Shown here one piece after another: positions 15,069 to 23,703 of a stretch of DNA of 42,113 nucleotides. Made by a program: the position numbers and the translations under genes. Origin of the DNA: JBDTSW01 sp051004675 (GTDB lineage: Bacteria; Actinomycetota; Thermoleophilia; Solirubrobacterales; 70-9). The first letter of the stretch is position 1, and every line of letters begins with the position of its first letter. The DNA lies in NCBI GenBank assembly GCA_051004675.1, contig JBPCKC010000076.1, positions 1 through 42,113 on the forward strand, read 5' to 3'. The notes under the pieces were generated by a model that saw nothing but the letters and a program-made list of their open reading frames with translations, was not told where the DNA came from and made no database searches.

Positions 15069-16319
15069 GTGATACCGATCCGCTCGATCCTGCGTCGCGT
15101 CCGCACTCTGCTCGCCCTCGGCGCACCTCCCGCGCTCACCCTGCGCGTGGTGATCTGGTTCTGGGGCTACGTCGCCAGGGAGTTCGCGTTTCAGATCGTC
15201 GCCGGGATCCTCGTCCTCGTCGGCGTGGGCGCCCTCGCGGGCTGGCCGGGCGGGACGATTGCGACGGTCGCGCTCGCCGTCCTCGGAGGCTTTCTGCTCG
15301 TCGAGCTCTGGTTCGCCTGGCAGTCGTGGCGAAGCGCCGCCGCCGTCGATCGCGAGCTGGCGGAGGAGGTCCCCGGCGAGTCGGCGAAGAGCCGCTTCCC
15401 CCGAAGCCACCTCTACTTACCCCTCCTCATGTTTCTCCCGCGCGGGGTGATCCACCGCAGAGGTGTCGTCTATCACCGCGAGGAGCGCCGCCGGGTGCGC
15501 CTGGACGTCTACATGCCGAAGGCCGCCGCCCGCGACGACGAGCTCCGGCCCGCCATCGTCCAGATCCACGGGGGCGGCTGGATCTTCGGGTCCAGGGTCG
15601 AGCAGGGCATCCCACTTCTCAACCACCTGGCCGCCAATGGCTGGGTGGGCTTCAACGTCGACTACCGGCTCAGCCCGCGGGCCACGATGCCCGACCACGT
15701 CATCGACGTCAAGCGGGCCATTGCCTGGGTCCGGGAGAACGCCGAAGAGTACGGCGTGGACCCGGAGCGGATCTGCCTCACCGGCGGCTCGGCCGGTGGG
15801 CACCTGTGCGCGCTCGCGGCGCTCACCAGCGAAGACCGGTCGCTGCAGCCGGGCTTCGAGGAGGCGGACACGTCGGTGAGCGCCGCGGTGGCCTTCTATG
15901 GCCTTTACGACCTCCTCGACGCCGAGCGTCGCTACTACCGCCACATCCGCGATTGGCTCATCGCCCGCGTCGTCGTCAAGCGCGACCGGGATACGGACCC
16001 CGATGCGTTTCGCAAGGTCTCCCCGACGCACCGCGTGCACGCCGGCGCGCCGCCGTTCATGGTCTTCCACGGCGAGCACGACTCCCTGGTGCCGGTCGGC
16101 GACGCCCGCGCGTTCGTCGAGCGCCTCGAGCGGATCTCCGAGAGCCCGGTCCTCTACGTCGAGCTGCCGGGATCCGAGCACGCTTTCGACCTCGCGCCCT
16201 CGCTTCGGTGCGCGCGCGTCGTCGAGGGCATCGAACGCTTCCTTCGCACGGTGATCGATCCGCCAGGGGCTACCGTAGGACAGGACATGCGCGATAACGA
16301 ACTCCAGAAGGTGGGCTGA
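15069..16319 (+). CDS. Membrane-anchored alpha/beta-hydrolase (HSL-type esterase)
   Basis: 416-aa protein. Two hydrophobic N-terminal segments (about 24-75, including FQIVAGILVLVGVGALAGW and IATVALAVLGGFLLVELWF) are followed by an alpha/beta-hydrolase domain of the hormone-sensitive-lipase group. The oxyanion-hole HGGGW is at 167-171, the nucleophile Ser241 is in GGSAGG, Asp338 is in HGEHDSLVP and His371 is in SEHAFD. It is likely an ester hydrolase facing one side of the membrane. The start is GTG 15069. It is co-directional with the acyl-CoA dehydrogenase, and its stop overlaps the tatA-like ATG (TGATG). The substrate cannot be predicted. Confidence 0.86.
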   Translation: MIPIRSILRRVRTLLALGAPPALTLRVVIWFWGYVAREFAFQIVAGILVLVGVGALAGWPGGTIATVALAVLGGFLLVELWFAWQSWRSAAAVDRELAEEVPGESAKSRFPRSHLYLPLLMFLPRGVIHRRGVVYHREERRRVRLDVYMPKAAARDDELRPAIVQIHGGGWIFGSRVEQGIPLLNHLAANGWVGFNVDYRLSPRATMPDHVIDVKRAIAWVRENAEEYGVDPERICLTGGSAGGHLCALAALTSEDRSLQPGFEEADTSVSAAVAFYGLYDLLDAERRYYRHIRDWLIARVVVKRDRDTDPDAFRKVSPTHRVHAGAPPFMVFHGEHDSLVPVGDARAFVERLERISESPVLYVELPGSEHAFDLAPSLRCARVVEGIERFLRTVIDPPGATVGQDMRDNELQKVG

Positions 16320-16723
16320 TGTTCGGCGGGTGGGAGATCCTCGTCCTCGTCGCGGTGATCGCGCTGTTCATCGGCTACAAGAAGTTGCCGCAGCTCGGCC
16401 GCTCGGCCGGGGAGGGCGCTCGCCAGCTCAAGGAGGGCGCGCAGAAGCAGGCCGAATCCGCCCGGGCCTACGCCGACGAACGGACCCCGGCCGCCAAGGA
16501 GTACGTCGAGGAGCGCAAGACGACCGCGAAGGCCTACGTCGAGGAACGCACGCCCGACGCCGGGGAGGTCGGCCGCACGGCGGGCAGGCACGTCCGCGAG
16601 TACCGGGAGCTCAAGGAGGAGATCATGGGCACCACGAAGCCCCCGGCCGCCAAGTCCGAGCCCGCGGGAACCACGAAGCCCCCGGCCGCCAACTCCGAGC
16701 CGGAGCCCAAGCCCGACGCCTGA
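16319..16723 (+). CDS. tatA: TatA/B-like protein with repeat-rich tail
   Basis: 134 aa. The N-terminus FGGWEILVLVAVIALFIGYKK, PQLGRSAGEGARQLKEG has the TatA layout: one short transmembrane helix, a hinge and an amphipathic helix. The tail is unusual. Residues 49-81 are three 11-residue repeats (RAYADERTPAA, KEYVEERKTTA, KAYVEERTPDA), and residues 104-129 are two 13-residue repeats beginning GTTKPPAA. TatA forms the pore of the twin-arginine export system, but tatC is not in the window. The ATG overlaps the esterase stop, so the two are probably translated together. It may be a dedicated TatA paralogue or a structural homologue with another role. The 210-base gap after it holds a weak imperfect hairpin (16828-16857) but no U-tract terminator. 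Confidence 0.78.
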   Translation: MFGGWEILVLVAVIALFIGYKKLPQLGRSAGEGARQLKEGAQKQAESARAYADERTPAAKEYVEERKTTAKAYVEERTPDAGEVGRTAGRHVREYRELKEEIMGTTKPPAAKSEPAGTTKPPAANSEPEPKPDA

Positions 16724-16920
16724 ACGCGCCCCAAGGGGACGCGACCGCCCCGCCTCACCGGAATGACTTTTGATCACCCCCTGATCGGAAGTCCTCCGCG
16801 TACGCCGTGTTCTCAGTAGCGGGCCCTTCCGTGTGGGCAGGGCACGACACCCACGGAGCGGGCTAGTTTCAGACGGCTCTAGCGCGGGCTCCCGCCCGGT
16901 TGCCGTGACCGCCCGCGCCA

Positions 16921-16926
16921 TAGGAT
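16921..16926 (+). promoter_or_regulatory. -10 element of the nuoJ block
   Basis: TAGGAT lies seven bases before the ATG at 16934, the same geometry as at nuoA. A TTGCCG 15 bases further upstream (16900-16905) could serve as a -35. It gives the second nuo block its own promoter and argues for ATG 16934 over the ATG at 16925, which would overlap the hexamer. Confidence 0.5.
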
Positions 16927-16933
16927 GCGGGCC

Positions 16934-17482
16934 ATGGAGGAGGTCGCCTTCTTCATCGGCGCCATCGGCGCCCTGGGTGGCGCAATCGCAGTCATCGCGC
17001 TGCGCAACCCCTTCTACAGCGTCCTCGCCCTGGTGGTCCACCTCGTCGCGCTCGCGGGCCTGTTCCTCATGCTCCACGCCGAGTTCGTCGCGGCGGCGCA
17101 GGTCGTGGTCTACGCCGGCGCGGTGATGGTGCTCTACGTGTTCGTCGCGGCCTACGTGGGCGGGGTCGAGGAGCCCATCTGGGAGCCAATCCCGGGCCAG
17201 CGCCTGCTCGCCCCCCTGCTCGCCGCCGCGCTCTTCGTCGAGCTGTCCGTCGCCGTGCTCGGAACCGCCCTGGGCTCGCTCGAGGGCGAGGGGCCGGTGA
17301 TCCCGGCCGGCTTCGGCTCGCCGGCGGCGATCGGCGAGCTGATGCTCGAGAAGTTCCTGATCGTCTTCGAGGCCTCCTCGCTGCTGCTTCTGGTCGCGGC
17401 GATCGGAGCGATCGTTATGGCGGCCCGCCGCCAGCCGCCAGCCGCCGGCGAGGCCGAGTACGCCGGCGAAGGTGGGTCGTGA
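16934..17482 (+). CDS. nuoJ: NADH-quinone oxidoreductase subunit J
   Basis: 182-aa membrane subunit with five hydrophobic helices. Family features are NPFYSVLALVVHLVALAGLFLM in helix 2 and QVVVYAGAVMVLYVFVA in helix 3, the segment that contains the pi-bulge in known structures. The C-terminal 20 residues are a hydrophilic tail. ATG 16934 is preferred because of the upstream TAGGAT spacing; an in-frame ATG at 16925 would add three residues. This is the first gene of the second nuo block, separated from nuoI by the acyl-CoA gene group. Its stop shares a base with the nuoK ATG. Confidence 0.94.
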   Translation: MEEVAFFIGAIGALGGAIAVIALRNPFYSVLALVVHLVALAGLFLMLHAEFVAAAQVVVYAGAVMVLYVFVAAYVGGVEEPIWEPIPGQRLLAPLLAAALFVELSVAVLGTALGSLEGEGPVIPAGFGSPAAIGELMLEKFLIVFEASSLLLLVAAIGAIVMAARRQPPAAGEAEYAGEGGS

Positions 17483-17781
17483 TGGACCTGAGCTGGTACC
17501 TCGTGCTCTCGGCGCTGCTCTTCGCGATCGGCGCCGGCGGCGTGCTGATCCGGCGCAGCCCGCTGGTGATCCTGCTCTGCCTGGAGCTGATGCTGAACGC
17601 GGGCAACCTTGCGCTCCTGGCGTTCGCGCGGGCCAACGGGGACGCCGACGGCCAGATCTTCGCGCTGGTCGTAATGGTCGTCGCGGCCTGCGAGGTCGTG
17701 GTGGGACTTGGCCTGATCGTCGCGATGTTCCGGCGCAAGCTGCCGCTGAACGTGGACGACATGCGGGGCCTGCGCGGGTGA
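17482..17781 (+). CDS. nuoK: NADH-quinone oxidoreductase subunit K
   Basis: 99-aa membrane-arm subunit with three helices, part of the proton path. The conserved helix-2 segment RRSPLVILLCLELMLNAGNLALL contains the essential Glu in LEL, and a second Glu (CEVVVGLGLIV) is present in helix 3. ATG 17482 is chosen because AGGTGGG lies five bases upstream; an adjacent GTG at 17479 would add one residue. It overlaps nuoJ by one base (TGATG) and nuoL by four (GTGA). Confidence 0.94.
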   Translation: MDLSWYLVLSALLFAIGAGGVLIRRSPLVILLCLELMLNAGNLALLAFARANGDADGQIFALVVMVVAACEVVVGLGLIVAMFRRKLPLNVDDMRGLRG

Positions 17782-19784
17782 GCGCCACCACCTTCGGCTG
17801 GCTGATCCTCGCGTTCCCCCTCGCCGGGAGCCTGGTCGTGGCGCTCGGCTGGCGCTCGTTGCCGGGCCGTGCCGCGGGCTGGATCGCGACGGGCGCCATC
17901 GGCCTGGCGTTCGCGAGCTCGATCGGGGCCCTCGCGGAGATCCTGGGCCACTCCGCCGAGGAACGGCAGCTCGTCGACTCCCTCTACGACTACGCGTCCG
18001 CCGCCGGGGTCGACATCCCGCTGACAATCCTCGTCGACCCGCTCTCGGTCCTGATGTGCCTGGTGGTGAGCGGTGTCTCGATGCTGATCCACCTCTACTC
18101 GGTCGCCTACATGACCTCGGACGAGGGGTTCCGGCGCTTCTTCAGCTACCTCAACTTCTTCGTCTTCTCGATGCTGCTCTTGATCCTCGCCGGCAACTTC
18201 GTTTTGCTCACCGTCGGCTGGGCGTTCGTCGGCTTCGCCTCCTACGCGCTGATCAGCTTCTGGTACCGCCGCGGGACCGCCACCGCGGCGGGGATGAAGG
18301 CGTTCGTGATCAACGTGATCGGTGACATCGGTCTCGTCCTCGCCGCGTTCCTGCTCTTCCGCGAGCTGGGCACCTTCGACTACCTGGAGGTCTTCGAGGG
18401 AGCGCCGGAAGCGTTCGGCCCCGACGACGGGACGATCGTCGCGATCTGCCTGTTGCTGTGCGTCGGCGCGTTCGCGAAGTCGGCTCAGCTGCCGCTCCAC
18501 ACCTGGCTACCGGACGCGATGGAGGGCCCGACCCCCGTCTCCGCCCTGATCCATGCGGCGACGATGGTCACCGCCGGCGTCTATTTGATCGCTCGCGCCC
18601 ATCCCCTCTTCGAGCTCGCGCCGACCGCCGCGGACATCGCGGCGGTCGTCGGCGTCGCCACCCTCCTCTTCGCGGCGACGGTGGCGCTCGTCGTCACCGA
18701 CCTCAAGCGCATCATCGCCTACTCGACCATGTCCCAGATCGGGTACATGATCGCCGCGGTCTCCATCGGCGCCTATACCGCCGGCCTCTTTCACCTGATA
18801 ACGCACGCCTTCTTCAAGGCGCTGCTGTTCATGGCGGCCGGGTCCGTCATCGCCGCCATGGCCGGGCGCCAGAGCATCGACGGGATGTCCGGCTTCCGCC
18901 GGGCGATGCCGTTCACCTCGCTCGTCCTGATCATCGGCTGCCTGGCCTTGGCGGGCTTCCCGGGCATGTCGGGCTTCTTCTCGAAGGACGAGATCATCGC
19001 CGTGGCATTCGAGCGCGGCGGGATCTACGCGTGGATGGGCGTGGCGATGTACGTAGCGGCGTTCCTCACCGCGTTCTACGCCTTCCGGATCGGCTTCCGC
19101 GTCGTCGCCGGCAAGCCGTGCGAGGAGGCGAGGGAGCTGGAGGAAGGGCAGCTCGTGCACGGTGAGCACGAGAATCCGGCGACCGGGGAAAGGGAGGACA
19201 CGGACGTCGGGTTCCCCGGCTCCGAGCACCACATCGCCGAGCGCGAGCTGCCCATGAAGGTCCCGATGGCGATCCTCGCCGTGCTCGCGGTGATCGGCGG
19301 CGCGCTCCAGATCCCCGGCGTCGATGCGGTCCTCGAGCACTTTCTCGAGGGGAGCTTCGAGGGCTCTGCGCTCTTCCACATCGTCCCGGCCACCGGCGAC
19401 GCCTGGCTCGGGCTCGCGATCGGCGGCGCGATCTCGGTCGCCGGGATTGGCCTCGCCTACTACTGCTACGTCCTGCGCCCCGGCGTGACGGTGCGCCTGG
19501 CCGAGCGCCTGCGCCCGCTGCACTCGTTCCTCTCGCACAAGTGGTACTTCGACGAGCTGTTCGACGCGATCGTCTACCGGCCGTTGATCGGGATCGGGCG
19601 GTTCTCGAACGCCGTGATCGAGCGGGTGGTGGTCGACGGCATCGTGAGCGCGACGACCGGCGTCGTACGCGGGTGCGGCTCGATGGTGCGCGGCGCCCAG
19701 TCGGGCTTCGTCAGGGCGTACGCGCTGTTGCTGATCACCGGCTTCGCCGCCCTCGGCCTCTACTTCCTGGTGGTGGCGGGCTGA
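17778..19784 (+). CDS. nuoL: NADH-quinone oxidoreductase subunit L
   Basis: 668-aa antiporter-like subunit at the distal end of the membrane arm, with about 15-16 hydrophobic helices. Conserved elements are VDPLSVLMCLVVSGVSMLIH, LLTVGWAFVGFASYALISFW, AKSAQLPLHTWLPDAMEGPT with PVSALIHAATMV, DLKRIIAYSTMSQIGYM, and FFSKDEIIA. A hydrophilic loop at about 450-490 (EEARELEEGQLVHGEHEN onward) separates the antiporter core from the C-terminal lateral-helix region. The GTG start overlaps nuoK, and the stop overlaps nuoM (TGATG). Confidence 0.96.
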   Translation: MSATTFGWLILAFPLAGSLVVALGWRSLPGRAAGWIATGAIGLAFASSIGALAEILGHSAEERQLVDSLYDYASAAGVDIPLTILVDPLSVLMCLVVSGVSMLIHLYSVAYMTSDEGFRRFFSYLNFFVFSMLLLILAGNFVLLTVGWAFVGFASYALISFWYRRGTATAAGMKAFVINVIGDIGLVLAAFLLFRELGTFDYLEVFEGAPEAFGPDDGTIVAICLLLCVGAFAKSAQLPLHTWLPDAMEGPTPVSALIHAATMVTAGVYLIARAHPLFELAPTAADIAAVVGVATLLFAATVALVVTDLKRIIAYSTMSQIGYMIAAVSIGAYTAGLFHLITHAFFKALLFMAAGSVIAAMAGRQSIDGMSGFRRAMPFTSLVLIIGCLALAGFPGMSGFFSKDEIIAVAFERGGIYAWMGVAMYVAAFLTAFYAFRIGFRVVAGKPCEEARELEEGQLVHGEHENPATGEREDTDVGFPGSEHHIAERELPMKVPMAILAVLAVIGGALQIPGVDAVLEHFLEGSFEGSALFHIVPATGDAWLGLAIGGAISVAGIGLAYYCYVLRPGVTVRLAERLRPLHSFLSHKWYFDELFDAIVYRPLIGIGRFSNAVIERVVVDGIVSATTGVVRGCGSMVRGAQSGFVRAYALLLITGFAALGLYFLVVAG

Positions 19785-21247
19785 TGCTCAACGTGGTCCT
19801 CTGGCTGCCGCTCGCCGTGGGGCTTGCGTGCCTCGCGCTGCCGCGGCGCGCCGCCGGCCCCATCTCGCTGGCCGGCGCGCTGGCGACGCTGGGGGTGACG
19901 ATCGCTCTCGTCGCCGACTTCGAGACCGGGGTCCCGGGCCTGCAGCACATCGTCGACGAGGCGTGGATCACGGACCTCGGGGTTCGCTACCAGCTGGGAG
20001 TGGACGGGATCAGCCTCTTCCTGATCGTCCTGACCGCGATCTCCTGGGCGGGCGCGATCGCGTTCTCGCTGGCCCGCCAGAGCGAGCGCCAGCGCAACTA
20101 CTACTTCCTGCTGGGGCTCGCCGAGACCGCCACCCTCGGCGCTTTCCTCGCCCAGGACCTGCTGCTCTTCGTCCTGTTCTTCGACCTCATGCTGATCCCG
20201 TTCTTCTTTTTGATCGGGTCGTTCGGGACGGGGGATCGCGTGGCGGCGACGCTCAAGATGATCGTGTACACGCTCGTCGGCTCGCTGTTGATGCTGGTCG
20301 GCGCGATCGCGACGGCCATCCTCAGCGCGGAGGCGACCGGCGAGCTGACCTTCGCGATGGCCGAGCTGCGCGCGAACGTGCTTCCCGAGGGAAGCCAGGA
20401 TTGGATCTTCTGCTTCTTCGCCGCCGCGTTCCTGGTGAAGATGCCCGCCTTCCCCATCCACGGATGGATGCCCGACGCCTATCGCGCCGCGCCGCTGCCT
20501 GTGCTGGCGCTGCTCTCAGGGGTGCTCTCCAAGGTCGCCGCGTACGGCTTCCTCCGGGTCGCCCTGCCGATCTTCCCCGACGCGACGGTGCGCTTCCAGG
20601 AGCTCATCCTGGTGATCGCGCTCGCCAGCATCCTGTACGGCTCGGCGATGGCGTTCACGCAGACCAACGTGCGCCTGATCGCCGGATACTCGTCGATCGC
20701 CCAGCTCGGGTTCATCACGCTCGGAGTGTTCGCCCTCTCCGCCGACGCGGCCGACGGCGCCGTGCTGCAGATGGTGAACCACGGGATCGTGGTCGTGCCG
20801 GTGTTCCTGGTGATCGCGCTGCTCGCCGAGCGCTCCGGCACGGAGGACCTGCGCGAGATGGGCGGCCTGGCGTTGCGGGCGCCGGTGCTGACCGCGATGT
20901 TCCTGATCCTCACCCTGGCGACGCTGGCCATGCCCGGATCGGCGAACTTCGTGGGCGAGTTCTACATCCTGAACGCGCTCTTCGACGAGAAGACCGCCTA
21001 CGCGGTCGTCGCCATGGCGGGCGTGGTTTTGGCCGCCTTCTACGCGCTGCGGATGTTCCAGCGCACCATGCACAACCGCCTTCCCGTGGGAGTGGAGTCG
21101 CGGGAGATATCGCTGCGCGACGGCCTCGTGCTGGCGCCGCTCGTGGCGGTCATCGTCGGCCTCGCGCTCTACCCCGGGCTCGTGCTCGAGCGCGGCGAGG
21201 CCAGCGCCCAGGACAAGGTGGCCGGATACGCGCCGGTGACCGAGTGA
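19784..21247 (+). CDS. nuoM: NADH-quinone oxidoreductase subunit M
   Basis: 487-aa antiporter-like proton-pumping subunit. Its hallmarks are YQLGVDGISLFLIVLTAI, the helix-5 acidic motif in LLFVLFFDLMLIPFFFLIG (where many homologues have FWELMLIP, so the essential Glu is replaced by Asp), VKMPAFPIHGWMPDAYRAAP, SIAQLGFITLGVFAL and GSANFVGEFYIL. The ATG overlaps the nuoL stop, and the C-terminus overlaps nuoN by four bases. The helix-5 acidic residue read as Asp is worth noting, but charge is conserved. Confidence 0.95.
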   Translation: MLNVVLWLPLAVGLACLALPRRAAGPISLAGALATLGVTIALVADFETGVPGLQHIVDEAWITDLGVRYQLGVDGISLFLIVLTAISWAGAIAFSLARQSERQRNYYFLLGLAETATLGAFLAQDLLLFVLFFDLMLIPFFFLIGSFGTGDRVAATLKMIVYTLVGSLLMLVGAIATAILSAEATGELTFAMAELRANVLPEGSQDWIFCFFAAAFLVKMPAFPIHGWMPDAYRAAPLPVLALLSGVLSKVAAYGFLRVALPIFPDATVRFQELILVIALASILYGSAMAFTQTNVRLIAGYSSIAQLGFITLGVFALSADAADGAVLQMVNHGIVVVPVFLVIALLAERSGTEDLREMGGLALRAPVLTAMFLILTLATLAMPGSANFVGEFYILNALFDEKTAYAVVAMAGVVLAAFYALRMFQRTMHNRLPVGVESREISLRDGLVLAPLVAVIVGLALYPGLVLERGEASAQDKVAGYAPVTE

Positions 21248-22770
21248 CCTTCACCGCGCCCGACATCGACTACGCGGGCATCTCGCCGATCATCGCGTTG
21301 ACGGCCGGTATCTGTCTCGTCCTGATGGCGGCGGTCTTCGGACGGCGCCACCAGCGCCTCGTCGCCTCGGCCCTGACCCTTACAACGCTTGCCGTCGCCG
21401 CGGGCCTTTGCGTCTGGCAGTGGGGCGAGTCCGAGGACCTCGTAGCCGGCGCGCTGCGGCTCGACGAGCTGGGCCTCGCCATCTCGCTGATCTGTATTAC
21501 GGCGGCGGCGTTCGTGGTCCCGCTCGCCTGGAGGGAGGAGGCCTTCGACCCGGAGGCCGGGCCCGGAGGCCAGGCCGAGTTCCAGGCGCTCGTCCTCTCA
21601 TCGGTGCTGGGGATGGTCCTGCTGGCCCAGGCCCAGAACCTGGTGGTCCTGTTCGTCGCGCTCGAGCTCCTGTCGGTGCCGCTCTACGTACTGTGCGGAG
21701 CGGCGCGGCGGCGCGCGGAGTCCCTGGAGTCGGGACTCAAGTACCTGATCGTGGGATCGCTGGGATCGGCCACGCTGCTCTACGGACTCGCGTTCATCTA
21801 CGGCGGATCGGGCTCGACCGACTTCACCGCGATCGCCGAGGCGATCGGTTCCGATCTCGCCGACGACCCCCTGGTGCTCGTGGGCATCGCCCTCTCGGCG
21901 ACCGGGCTGGCGTTCAAGCTCTCGGTCGCCCCGTTCCACCAGTGGACGCCCGACGTTTATCAGGGCGCCCCCACCCCGGTCACCGCGTTCATGGCCGTCG
22001 CGACGAAGGCGGCGGCGTTCGGGGTGCTGGTGCGGTTCTTCGAGGTGGCGCTCGGCCCCTCGGCCGCCGAGTGGCGCCCCGCCCTGGCGGCGCTCGCCGT
22101 CGTCTCGATCGTGGTCGGGAACGTGGGGGCACTCGGGCAGGACTCGCTGAAGCGCCTCCTGGGCTACTCGGGCGTGGCACAGGCCGGCTACATGCTGGTC
22201 GGGGTTGTGGCGTTCTCGGAGGCAGGGGTCAACGCCCTGGTCTTCTACCTCGCTGCCTACGCCCTGATGAACCTGGCGGCGTTCGCGGTGATCACGCTGC
22301 GCGAACGCCAGAGCCCCCACGGCGACTCGATCGCCTCAGTGGACGGATTGGCCGCCGAGCGCCCGGCGCTGGCGGTGGCGCTGACGGTCTCGATGCTCGG
22401 GCTCGCGGGCCTCCCGGGCACCGCCGGCTTTATCGGCAAGCTCTTCCTGATCGAGGCGGCGGTCGAAGCGAGCTACACCTGGCTCGCGGTCGCGATCACC
22501 GTGGGGACGATGATCTCCCTCGCCTACTACCTCCGCGTGGTGGCCGCGATCTGGATGCGCCCCGGGGACGAGCCGGCCACCGGCCCCGTGCCCGCGATGG
22601 CCGGCGGTTCCCAGGAGGCCGACGCGGCGGCGCGCGGCGCCCGCTGCCGCACGATCGTCGCGCTGGCACTCCTCGCTGCCGCGGGCACCGTCGTTTTCGG
22701 AGTGATCCCCTCCCCCCTGGTCGAGTGGGCCTCGCAGGCCGGGGCGGCACTCGCCGACGCCCTGCCCTAG
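21244..22770 (+). CDS. nuoN: NADH-quinone oxidoreductase subunit N
   Basis: 508-aa antiporter-like subunit and last gene of the nuo series. Family features are NLVVLFVALELLSVPLYVLCG (the acidic residue of helix 5), KYLIVGSLGSATLLYGLAFIYG, FKLSVAPFHQWTPDVYQGAPTP and LAGLPGTAGFIGKLFLI. The start is GTG 21244 inside the nuoM stop. About 30 residues near 435-465 form a Pro/Gly/Ala-rich hydrophilic loop before the last helix. Only 20 bases separate its stop from the nitrilase-family gene, which has its own -10-like hexamer. Confidence 0.95.
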   Translation: MTFTAPDIDYAGISPIIALTAGICLVLMAAVFGRRHQRLVASALTLTTLAVAAGLCVWQWGESEDLVAGALRLDELGLAISLICITAAAFVVPLAWREEAFDPEAGPGGQAEFQALVLSSVLGMVLLAQAQNLVVLFVALELLSVPLYVLCGAARRRAESLESGLKYLIVGSLGSATLLYGLAFIYGGSGSTDFTAIAEAIGSDLADDPLVLVGIALSATGLAFKLSVAPFHQWTPDVYQGAPTPVTAFMAVATKAAAFGVLVRFFEVALGPSAAEWRPALAALAVVSIVVGNVGALGQDSLKRLLGYSGVAQAGYMLVGVVAFSEAGVNALVFYLAAYALMNLAAFAVITLRERQSPHGDSIASVDGLAAERPALAVALTVSMLGLAGLPGTAGFIGKLFLIEAAVEASYTWLAVAITVGTMISLAYYLRVVAAIWMRPGDEPATGPVPAMAGGSQEADAAARGARCRTIVALALLAAAGTVVFGVIPSPLVEWASQAGAALADALP

Positions 22771-22777
22771 CGAGACA

Positions 22778-22783
22778 TATCCT
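22778..22783 (+). promoter_or_regulatory. -10 element of nitrilase gene
   Basis: TATCCT ends seven bases before the ATG at 22791, and no Shine-Dalgarno sequence fits the intervening CGGGGCC. It suggests a leaderless transcript starting at or beside the ATG, independent of the nuo operon. Confidence 0.5.
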
Positions 22784-22790
22784 CGGGGCC

Positions 22791-23702
22791 ATGCCGCGCT
22801 TCGACACCGTCAAGGTCGCCGCGATCCAGGCGACGCCCGTGATCCTGGATGCCGAGGCGAGCGTTGCGAAGGCCTGCGACCTGCTGGCAAAAGCGGCCGC
22901 CGAGGGCGCGCGGCTTGCCGTCCTGCCCGAGACCTTCGTCCCCCTGTATCCCTCCAACGCCTGGGCGAAGGGGGCGGGTGCCTTCGGAGGGTGGGACGAA
23001 CTGTGGGAGAAGCTGTGGGACAACAGCGTGGACGTGCCGGGCCGGCACACGGAGCGCATCGCGAAGGTGTGCGCCGAGCACGGCATCGTGTGCGCGATCG
23101 GGGTGAACGAGCGCGAGTCCGAGCGCCCCGGCTCGCTCTACAACACGTTGGTGGTGATCGACGGGGACGGGGTCCGCCTCAAGCACCGCAAGCTGATGCC
23201 GACGATGCACGAGCGGCTGTTCCATGGCGTCGGCGCCGGGGATGACCTCGATGTCGTCGAGACCGAGGCGGGCAGGCTGGGCGGGTTGATCTGCTGGGAG
23301 AATCGGATGCCGCTGGCCCGCTACGCCGTCTACCGCGAGGGCCCGCAGATCTGGCTTGCGCCGACCGCCGACGACAGCGACGGCTGGCTGGCGTCGATGC
23401 GCCACATCGCGATCGAGTCCGGCGCCTTCGTCGTCGGGGTGCCCCAGTACATCCCCGCGAGCGCCTTCCCTGCCGACTTTCCGATCGATCTACCCGAGGG
23501 CAAGGAGGTGTTCGGGCGCGGCGGGGCGGTGATCGTCGAGCCCACCGGCGGCGAGGTTATCGCCGGGCCGCTCTATGACCGAGAGGGAATCCTCTACGCC
23601 GAGTGCGACCTGCGCCTGGGCCTTCACGCCAAGCGCTGGTTCGACGCCGCGGGGCACTACTCCCGCGAGGACGTACTCGACGCCCCCGTTGCCGAGGGCT
23701 GA
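22791..23702 (+). CDS. Nitrilase-family carbon-nitrogen hydrolase
   Basis: 303-aa enzyme of the CN-hydrolase superfamily. The Glu47-Lys134-Cys168 triad is present in LPETFVPLYP, KHRKLMPT and GGLICWENRMP. The CWEN context after the nucleophile and the early PLYPSN stretch are typical of true nitrilases (nitrile to carboxylate plus ammonia) rather than amidases or carbamoylases, so nitrilase activity is the best guess. ERLFHGVGAGDDL and the C-terminal HYSREDVL also agree with that branch. It starts at ATG 22791 after a TATCCT hexamer. The downstream VOC gene begins two bases after the stop region and is likely co-transcribed. Confidence 0.87.
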   Translation: MPRFDTVKVAAIQATPVILDAEASVAKACDLLAKAAAEGARLAVLPETFVPLYPSNAWAKGAGAFGGWDELWEKLWDNSVDVPGRHTERIAKVCAEHGIVCAIGVNERESERPGSLYNTLVVIDGDGVRLKHRKLMPTMHERLFHGVGAGDDLDVVETEAGRLGGLICWENRMPLARYAVYREGPQIWLAPTADDSDGWLASMRHIAIESGAFVVGVPQYIPASAFPADFPIDLPEGKEVFGRGGAVIVEPTGGEVIAGPLYDREGILYAECDLRLGLHAKRWFDAAGHYSREDVLDAPVAEG

Positions 23703-23703
23703 G

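Noticed and set aside
16724..16933. Rho-independent terminator or small RNA after the tatA-like gene
   Set aside because: Only a short imperfect hairpin (TCCGTG/CACGGA) without a U-tract; too weak to call.
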